Part shown: in pieces, positions 45,667 to 51,557 of the stretch
Layout: each line of letters begins with the position of its first letter
Position numbering within the stretch: position 1 is the stretch's first letter
Source: Gammaproteobacteria bacterium
Lineage (GTDB): Bacteria > Pseudomonadota > Gammaproteobacteria > Magnimaribacterales > D2472
Direction of reading: 5' to 3'
Length of the DNA: 51,557 nt
Assembly (NCBI GenBank): GCA_008080945.1
Contig: VMDH01000027.1
Coordinates: forward strand, 1-51,557
Notes under the pieces: model-generated
What the model was told of the DNA's origin: nothing
What the model saw: only the letters and a program-made list of their open reading frames with translations
Database searches by the model: none
Program-made: the position numbers and the translations under genes

Positions 45667-46275
45667 CTAGTCTAAAAAACTGCCTAGGAAGGCATCAAGA
45701 TCTTCATTAATCTTGTCCATAACTTTTATAGCAGTGCTTGATCCAGATTCTCTGGCTTTATCAGGGATAGATTTCCTTTTATTTAGGATCATGACTAGGC
45801 CATGAGCCATTGCCCATTGCTGCATACCTTTCAGTTCAGTTTGCTCTTCATTAAGATTAAAGGCCCTGGCTATGATTTTTTTTAGAGTTTGAAAACAGGT
45901 TTCAGCGGCTTCTTCTAAGCCAGAGAATTCTGAAAAATCTTTGATACTATCGCTAAACATAAGATTATAGGTATTAAGATTATTCAATCCAAATTCTATA
46001 TATGTTCTACCAGATGCTATATGCCGCTCTCTTTCAGAGTTAAATTCACCATCTAGAACTTTTAGAAGATCCTTGGTTAGATTCTTAAAACCTTCTTCGG
46101 CTATACAAGCAAGTAATTCTTGTTTGGTTGCAAAGTGCCGATAGGGAGCAGTTTGGGAAACCTTTGCTTTTTTTGCCAGGCCGCGAAGAGAAAGAGCATC
46201 TGCTCCTTCATTCTCGCAGGTCTCACAAGCACAATCTAGCAGTACTTGTTTGAGGTTTCCGTGGTGATATTTCAT
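45667..46275 (-). CDS. TetR/AcrR-family transcriptional regulator
   Basis: N-terminal HTH (ALSLRGLAKKAKVSQTAPYRHFATKQELLACIAEEGF). Divergent from RND pump genes. Confidence 0.93.
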   Translation of the reverse strand: MKYHHGNLKQVLLDCACETCENEGADALSLRGLAKKAKVSQTAPYRHFATKQELLACIAEEGFKNLTKDLLKVLDGEFNSERERHIASGRTYIEFGLNNLNTYNLMFSDSIKDFSEFSGLEEAAETCFQTLKKIIARAFNLNEEQTELKGMQQWAMAHGLVMILNKRKSIPDKARESGSSTAIKVMDKINEDLDAFLGSFLD

Positions 46276-46279
46276 AATA

Positions 46280-46298
46280 ATGTTGACACTGTAAACAT
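46280..46298. promoter_or_regulatory. 19-bp inverted-repeat operator candidate (site 1) between tetR and the RND operon
   Basis: ATGTTGACA-C-TGTAAACAT, near-perfect inverted repeat; begins 5 bp from the tetR start codon. Confidence 0.75.
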
Positions 46299-46310
46299 TT
46301 AATATAATAT
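46283..46310 (+). promoter_or_regulatory. Candidate RND operon promoter
   Basis: TTGACA (46283-46288), 16-bp spacer, TAATAT (46305-46310), same layout as the tolC element. Confidence 0.5.
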
Positions 46311-46327
46311 GTTTACACTGAGTACAT
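46309..46327. promoter_or_regulatory. Second operator candidate (site 2), degenerate right half
   Basis: ATGTTTACA-C-TGAGTACAT, 16/19 identical to the tolC-upstream element ATGTTTACACTGTCAACAT. Confidence 0.5.
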
Positions 46328-46356
46328 TATACTTAAATAATATTAAAAATCCTTAA

Positions 46357-47379
46357 ATGAAAAGTTTATTACACACTCAACAATTCCTATCCATTTTTTT
46401 GTTAGCTAGCACCGCTATTTTTACAAATTCATTAAAGGCTTTACCAAGTTCGTTAGAGCTCTTAAATTTAAGCATCCAAGATAGTTATACCGTATCCAGG
46501 AGAATTTCTGGAAGAATGTTGCCTAAAAATCAATCCATGCTGTCTTTTGAAATTCAGGGAAGAATATTGTCTTTTCCTGCAGATATTGGAGATGCTGTAA
46601 AAGCTGGCGATGTTCTTGCATCACTAGATGCCAGCGAAATCCAGGCCAACTTTAATCAAGCTAAGGCCCAGCAAAAATTAACTAGCTTGGCTTTAGATAG
46701 ATTTAAGGATCTCAAGGAGGATGGCTTTGTATCTTCACAAGAATTGGACAGAGCTTTGGCTGAGTATGATATTGCTAGCTCTCAAGTAGAGTTTTTCTCT
46801 GTTAAATTACGTCAGTCTCAACTTATTGCTCCTTTTGATGGATTAGTGCAGCAAAGATTTTATGATCCTGGTTCAATGGTTAACCCAATGCAGCCGGTTC
46901 TTGAGCTGATTGATTCTAAGGGAGTTGAGGGGCATATTTCAGTGCCGCAAAAGTATCTAGCGTTGCTAGAGATTGGTGCAAGCTATGCATTTGATATTTC
47001 CGGTAAAACCATTAATGCAACCTTAGAACGACTTGCGCCTATGACAAATGTTGGTTCTGGGAATAGGCTGGCAATTTTTTCTTTTCCACAATTTATTGCT
47101 CCCGGGGAGGTAGTAAACCTTCTGCTTAAAACTCAAATCAAAACTATTGGAGCATGGGTTCCCCTAAGTGCACTTTCTCAAGGCAATCAAGGGCTATGGA
47201 ATATTTATACCCTTGTTGATAATCAAGATGGCAGTAAATCTGTTGCAAGAGAAATAGTTTCTTTGGAATACACAGACGGCACTTATGCCTTCATTTCAGG
47301 AACTATAAAGAGCGGGGATCAAGTTATCACTGGGGGAGCATCCAAGGTTATTGAGGGACAACGCTTCCTTAATCAATGA
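46357..47379 (+). CDS. RND efflux periplasmic adaptor (membrane fusion protein)
   Basis: GRILSFPADIGDAVKAGDVLASLDASEIQANFNQAKAQ, IAPFDGLVQQRFYDPGSMVNPMQPVLELI. Confidence 0.92.
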   Translation: MKSLLHTQQFLSIFLLASTAIFTNSLKALPSSLELLNLSIQDSYTVSRRISGRMLPKNQSMLSFEIQGRILSFPADIGDAVKAGDVLASLDASEIQANFNQAKAQQKLTSLALDRFKDLKEDGFVSSQELDRALAEYDIASSQVEFFSVKLRQSQLIAPFDGLVQQRFYDPGSMVNPMQPVLELIDSKGVEGHISVPQKYLALLEIGASYAFDISGKTINATLERLAPMTNVGSGNRLAIFSFPQFIAPGEVVNLLLKTQIKTIGAWVPLSALSQGNQGLWNIYTLVDNQDGSKSVAREIVSLEYTDGTYAFISGTIKSGDQVITGGASKVIEGQRFLNQ

Positions 47380-50300
47380 AATTTTTAGACCTGCTTATTG
47401 ATCGTCCTAGAGTTTTTGCTTTGCTCTTGGCTTTTATATGTTTGGCTGGTTTTCTATCGCTAAATACTCTCCCAAGACAAGAAAATCCTGAGCTAGCCCA
47501 ACGCTGGTCAACAGTTCAATCCGTCTATCGGGGAGCATCACCCATTAGAATTAATACGCAGGTCTTAGATCCACTTGAGGCAAAACTTAGAGAAGTTCAA
47601 GAGATTAAAGAGATCCAGTCCGTTGCATCGGAAGGTTTTGCATCCACTGCAATTGAATTAAAGGATACTGTAGACCCAGAGCTTATTGAGCAAGTATGGT
47701 CGGAAGTACAAGATAAAATTGATCAGGCAAAATTCTTACTTCCTGCCGAAGTGGATCCCCAATTAATCAGATCCAGTGGTCCGCCAACCACATTGCTTTA
47801 TGCAATCAACTGGAATGGAGAGGGAGAAACCCCAATCATTTTATTATCACGAGTTGCAGAAGATCTAAAGAACAGACTGGCATATAGCGGTGCAACGGAT
47901 AAAACTTTTCTATACGGGGCTGCTAATGAAGAGGTGATTATTTCAATCGACAGCCAAAAGTTATCTTTGCTTGACTTAACCTTTACAGAGATAGCCAACA
48001 TTTTAAATTCATTTGATAACAAAAAACCCATCGGGATCAATACCTCTGGCTCATCCCAGATCTTAATAAAATCTCAAGATAATTTGGAATCATTGGACGA
48101 GATAAAGCAAATTCCAATCAAGACCATCTCAGGCTCCGAAATAATTAGACTTGAAGATATCGCATCATCTATTCAGCTCTTGCCTCAAACTCCATCTGAA
48201 GAAATTATCTTACATAATGGTAAGAGATCTGTTTTAGTTGATATTAGGGGTGCCTTTCGTCAGCGCATGGATTCTTATGCATCTCTTATAGAAGATACTG
48301 TTGAAGATTTTCGCTCAACGACCCCTCCAGAGATCAGTATTGTGAAAATCTACAATGAATCTCTCTTTTTAGAGAATAAATTCACAGACCTCTCGGTAAG
48401 CATATTTTTTGCTACTAACATTGTAATTTTGCTGAGTTATTTATTGCTGGGTCTGCGCTCAGCTTTAATTGTAGGGATCACGCTGCCTTTAACAATTTTT
48501 TTAGTTTTATTTGGATGCAAGGTCATTGGTTTGCCATTGCATCAAACATCCATGACTGGAATTATTATTGCGCTTGGTTTGTTGATTGATAACTCAATTA
48601 TTATGGTTGAGGATTATAAATTCAGAAGAAAATCTGGACATCCTCCTAGGGCATCTGCGCATCTGAGTTTGCAGCATCTTTGGATACCATTAGCAGCCGC
48701 TACTGCCACAACCGCATTTGCTTTCTTCCCCATAGTAGCTGGGAAGGGGCCCAGTGCAGAATTTGTCGGAGGCATGGGTATTACAGTTATCTTATCAATT
48801 ACTGCTTCATTCTTTCTTGCTTTATTTGTTGTTCCAGTCTTTCTTAATCTCATTGAAAAGGTATCTTTTTTTCAAGGCAAAGATCTTTTCAGTGAGGGAT
48901 ACTCCAATCCTGATTTAACCAATGCTTACCGAAACTTTCTCCAATGGTCTTTCAGTAAACCAAAAAGAGCAATTCTGATAGCATTCGTATTGCCAGGGCT
49001 TGGGTTTCTTGCATTCCCTTTTTTAAAACAAGATTTCTTTCCTGAGCTTGATAGGCCTATGTTTAAAGTTCTGGTTGAGCTTCCTGAAAATACTTCTGCG
49101 GAGGGTTCTGAGCAACGCCTGAAAGAACTCTCAAAAGATATTAATGAAACTCTTGGACTTGAAGTCCAGGATGAAGTTTGGTTCGTTGGCAGAAAAATGC
49201 CAAGAGTTTTATACAACGTTATTGGTGGTGATTCTCCCTTGGGATCCAATAATGTTGCCGAAGGTTTTTTTATGGTTAAGAGCTACACGGCTATGATGGA
49301 AAGAATTCCAAGTCTTGGAAGAGAGCTTGCTAAAAATAATCCTGACTTAAAAGTTATTACGGATAAGTTCGATTCAGGTCCCCCAGTCTTTGCAAGCATT
49401 GAATATAGGATTCTTGGCGATGATATTGAAATCTTAAGAGAGCTTGGTCAACAGTTTGAGTTGATTCTTTCAGATGCACCAGATGTTTTTTTAACGAAGT
49501 CAGATTTGTCTGCGATCACCACAAATTTTGAGTTTTCGTTTAATAATGAAAATATCAGCTTAAGCCCCATTGATGGATCGCTCATATTAAACGAATTATC
49601 TATCTCAAATGAGGGCCGCTATGTTGGAACCTTAATTCAAGGATCCAAAGAGATTCCAATAAAAATATTGAGTAATCAAAGCTCTAATCCTATTCAAGGC
49701 ATAGAGGATCTATCATTTCCAGGCTTATCCGAAACCCAAAATATTTCCTCTTTTGGCGATTTTAAAGTTACTAGCAGACCTAATTTCATAAACCGATTTC
49801 AAGGTATAAAGCAAAACGGAGTGAGGGCATGGATTTGGCCTGATAAGCTTGCCTCAGATACTGAAAAAATAATTCAAGAAGCTGTTACAAATTTTAGCAA
49901 TGATTTGCCTGAGGGCTATCAATTGGTATTGTCAGGAGAGGCTGATGCTCGTTCAAGATCTCAATCTAATTTATTCTCAACAGCTTTTTTATTTATTATT
50001 TTGATTATTGTATCTTTGGTTGCTGCATTGAATTCATTTAGGCAGGCCGGATTAATTTTAAGTGTAGCTATCTTATGCGTTGGCTTAGCTTTTGTTGGTC
50101 TAACAATCGGGCAAGCTAATTTTGGTTTCATTGGTCTAGTTGGAGCAGTAGGCTTAATTGGTCTTTCTATTAATGATTCAATTGTCGTGCTGTCTCACAT
50201 TAAAGAAGCAAACCAAAATAATAATCTGGACTTGAATGGTTTAGTTGAAGTAGTAATCCGTTCTACTCGACATGTTCTAACCACTACAGTGACAACTCTG

Positions 50301-50450
50301 GGAGGTTTTTTACCTCTTTTAATAACTAGCATCTTCTTTCAGCCGCTTGCATGGGCGATGAGTGGTGGAATTTTTGGAGCAACAATTATTGCCCTTCTTT
50401 ATATTCCTGGAGCTTATGTAGCATCTAAAGGACTCCATAAAACAGTCTAA
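47376..50450 (+). CDS. RND-family efflux permease
   Basis: 1024 aa. TM4 region GIIIALGLLIDNSIIMVEDYKFRRKSGHPPRAS; duplicated RND architecture and GLIGLSINDSIVVLSHIKEA in TM10. Confidence 0.95.
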   Translation: MKFLDLLIDRPRVFALLLAFICLAGFLSLNTLPRQENPELAQRWSTVQSVYRGASPIRINTQVLDPLEAKLREVQEIKEIQSVASEGFASTAIELKDTVDPELIEQVWSEVQDKIDQAKFLLPAEVDPQLIRSSGPPTTLLYAINWNGEGETPIILLSRVAEDLKNRLAYSGATDKTFLYGAANEEVIISIDSQKLSLLDLTFTEIANILNSFDNKKPIGINTSGSSQILIKSQDNLESLDEIKQIPIKTISGSEIIRLEDIASSIQLLPQTPSEEIILHNGKRSVLVDIRGAFRQRMDSYASLIEDTVEDFRSTTPPEISIVKIYNESLFLENKFTDLSVSIFFATNIVILLSYLLLGLRSALIVGITLPLTIFLVLFGCKVIGLPLHQTSMTGIIIALGLLIDNSIIMVEDYKFRRKSGHPPRASAHLSLQHLWIPLAAATATTAFAFFPIVAGKGPSAEFVGGMGITVILSITASFFLALFVVPVFLNLIEKVSFFQGKDLFSEGYSNPDLTNAYRNFLQWSFSKPKRAILIAFVLPGLGFLAFPFLKQDFFPELDRPMFKVLVELPENTSAEGSEQRLKELSKDINETLGLEVQDEVWFVGRKMPRVLYNVIGGDSPLGSNNVAEGFFMVKSYTAMMERIPSLGRELAKNNPDLKVITDKFDSGPPVFASIEYRILGDDIEILRELGQQFELILSDAPDVFLTKSDLSAITTNFEFSFNNENISLSPIDGSLILNELSISNEGRYVGTLIQGSKEIPIKILSNQSSNPIQGIEDLSFPGLSETQNISSFGDFKVTSRPNFINRFQGIKQNGVRAWIWPDKLASDTEKIIQEAVTNFSNDLPEGYQLVLSGEADARSRSQSNLFSTAFLFIILIIVSLVAALNSFRQAGLILSVAILCVGLAFVGLTIGQANFGFIGLVGAVGLIGLSINDSIVVLSHIKEANQNNNLDLNGLVEVVIRSTRHVLTTTVTTLGGFLPLLITSIFFQPLAWAMSGGIFGATIIALLYIPGAYVASKGLHKTV

Positions 50451-50452
50451 AT

Positions 50453-50481
50453 CCTTGATTACTTAATTAAAGTAAGTAAGG
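50453..50481 (+). other. Imperfect AT-rich hairpin after the RND permease gene
   Basis: CCTTGATTACTT-AATTA-AAGTAAGTAAGG, 10 of 12 stem positions pair; no T tract follows. Confidence 0.3.
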
Positions 50482-50505
50482 ATAAGAAATACATTGGAGA
50501 AAATA

Positions 50506-50928
50506 ATGAAATTTAAAGTTTTACTTTCAACTTCTTTTTTAGCATTAAGTTTTAATCTGCTTGCATTTAATGTAACTGGAGATAGCTTTAAGTCTAAATT
50601 TGAAATTACATCCATTACTGTTGGAGCTGATCACAGCACTATTAATGCAACTAGTGCAGCTGCAGGTCAGTACGGAAAGGTATATTTATCCTATACATTA
50701 ACCTCAAACGATACTGCAAGAAATCAGGGTACTTTTGAAGGACATGGAAGAGGAATCAGTCCAGAAGGCGACTTAGCTGCAGGAGTGCTCAAAGGCGTTT
50801 GGACAAGAGACGGAAAAGTAATTTCAATCAAGTCTTTAGATGATGTCACTGACGGAGTTAACTACATGCAGGGCGAGATTGATTTAATTTCAGGCGAGAT
50901 CAATATTGAAGTCTTCAAGGTAGACTGA
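50506..50928 (+). CDS. Small secreted protein of unknown function
   Basis: Signal peptide (MKFKVLLSTSFLALSFNLLA) and beta-rich body (GQYGKVYLSYTLTSN...GTFEGHGRGISPEGDLAAGVLKGVWTRDGK). Confidence 0.7.
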   Translation: MKFKVLLSTSFLALSFNLLAFNVTGDSFKSKFEITSITVGADHSTINATSAAAGQYGKVYLSYTLTSNDTARNQGTFEGHGRGISPEGDLAAGVLKGVWTRDGKVISIKSLDDVTDGVNYMQGEIDLISGEINIEVFKVD

Positions 50929-50940
50929 GGGAATATAGCT

Positions 50941-51291
50941 ATGATTTCTATTGAAGCTAAAAATTTTGATAACCCTGATGAAGTTAATGAAAACTTCAAT
51001 AATGCAAAAATCGAATCTGTGAACATCAGAGGGCAGAGAGTAAATAAACTTACTTTGCAGCCTGCATGGAAATGGTCTGTAGATGTTCAACCCAACATTG
51101 GTACTGATTCATGTCAGGCAAGCCATCTTGGCTTAATGGTATCTGGTGCAATTTGTTGTGTGCATGATGATGGAACAGAGGTCACTTATAAGGCAGGAGA
51201 TGCATATTCTATTGCGCCAGGTCATGATGCATGGGTTGTCAGTGATGAGGTGGCTGTCGCCTACGAGTTTGCTGGAATGTGGGGTGAGTAA
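50941..51291 (+). CDS. Small cupin-domain protein
   Basis: KWSVDVQPNIGTDSCQASHLGLMVSGAICCVHDDGTEVTYKAGDAYSIAPGHDAWVVSDE, cupin-like motif. Confidence 0.7.
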   Translation: MISIEAKNFDNPDEVNENFNNAKIESVNIRGQRVNKLTLQPAWKWSVDVQPNIGTDSCQASHLGLMVSGAICCVHDDGTEVTYKAGDAYSIAPGHDAWVVSDEVAVAYEFAGMWGE

Positions 51292-51297
51292 AACTCT

Positions 51298-51557
51298 TTA
51301 GGATTTTGGAGCTGGGGTATTTTCTCTGCCAAACGGCCAGAAAGAGAACCCTTGCTCCTCTTCTTTTCTGGAAGGAGAAATATTAAAGTTCTCTGCGATT
51401 ATTAAATCGATATCCTTTTCAAGCTCTAGATAGTCGAGCTCTCTATAGCAAGTCTTCAAAATTTGCAGGGCTCTTAAGTTTTCACTGGAATTGGGTATGT
51501 TCTCAATAACATACTTTGCCCTTCTGATCGCAGCTACATATGCACCTCTTCTTACAT
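51298..51557 (-). CDS. bamD: Outer membrane assembly lipoprotein BamD, C-terminal part (5' end outside window)
   Basis: My translation of the minus strand to the TAA at 51300-51298: ...VRRGAYVAAIRRAKYVIENIPNSSENLRALQILKTCYRELDYLELEKDIDLIIAENFNISPSRKEEEQGFSFWPFGRENTPAPKS. The RGAYVA...R...Y.I..YP-like...AL..L...Y..L pattern matches BamD C-terminus. Not in ORF track. Confidence 0.75.
   Translation of the reverse strand, partial: VRRGAYVAAIRRAKYVIENIPNSSENLRALQILKTCYRELDYLELEKDIDLIIAENFNISPSRKEEEQGFSFWPFGRENTPAPKS

Overview
AT-rich, very gene-dense chromosomal window. It looks like a streamlined marine gammaproteobacterium (inference from gene content and order only). About 50 protein genes are supported, nearly all core housekeeping: katG/oxyR, coaD, mutM, tolC, thiC, parE/parC, argD, PPi-type pfk, mpl, rsfS-rlmH-mrdA-mrdB-mltB-dacA-dat, holA-lptE-leuS, accC-accB-aroQ, ilvD, hemB-trxA-rho, hemD-hemC-rsmD, and a TetR-RND efflux locus. 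A bamD 3' part at the right edge is absent from the ORF track. I saw no rRNA, tRNA, CRISPR array, transposase or phage genes, and no multi-gene cluster of unknown function. The most interesting signal is regulatory. A 19-bp near-perfect inverted repeat (ATGTTGACA-S-TGTAAACAT) sits in the tetR/RND intergenic region and again, about 37 kb away, on a good TTGACA-N16-TATGAT promoter pointing into tolC-mutM. This suggests one TetR repressor co-controls the pump, its unlinked outer-membrane channel and a DNA-repair glycosylase. Other points of interest are an orphan DsbD-alpha domain at the ancestral dsbD position, an uncharacterised gene inserted between leuS and lptE, a rearranged leuS/lptE/holA versus rsfS block lacking nadD, and a coupled thiC-parE-parC run without a recognisable TPP riboswitch. 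All family calls come from reading the translations; no searches were run.
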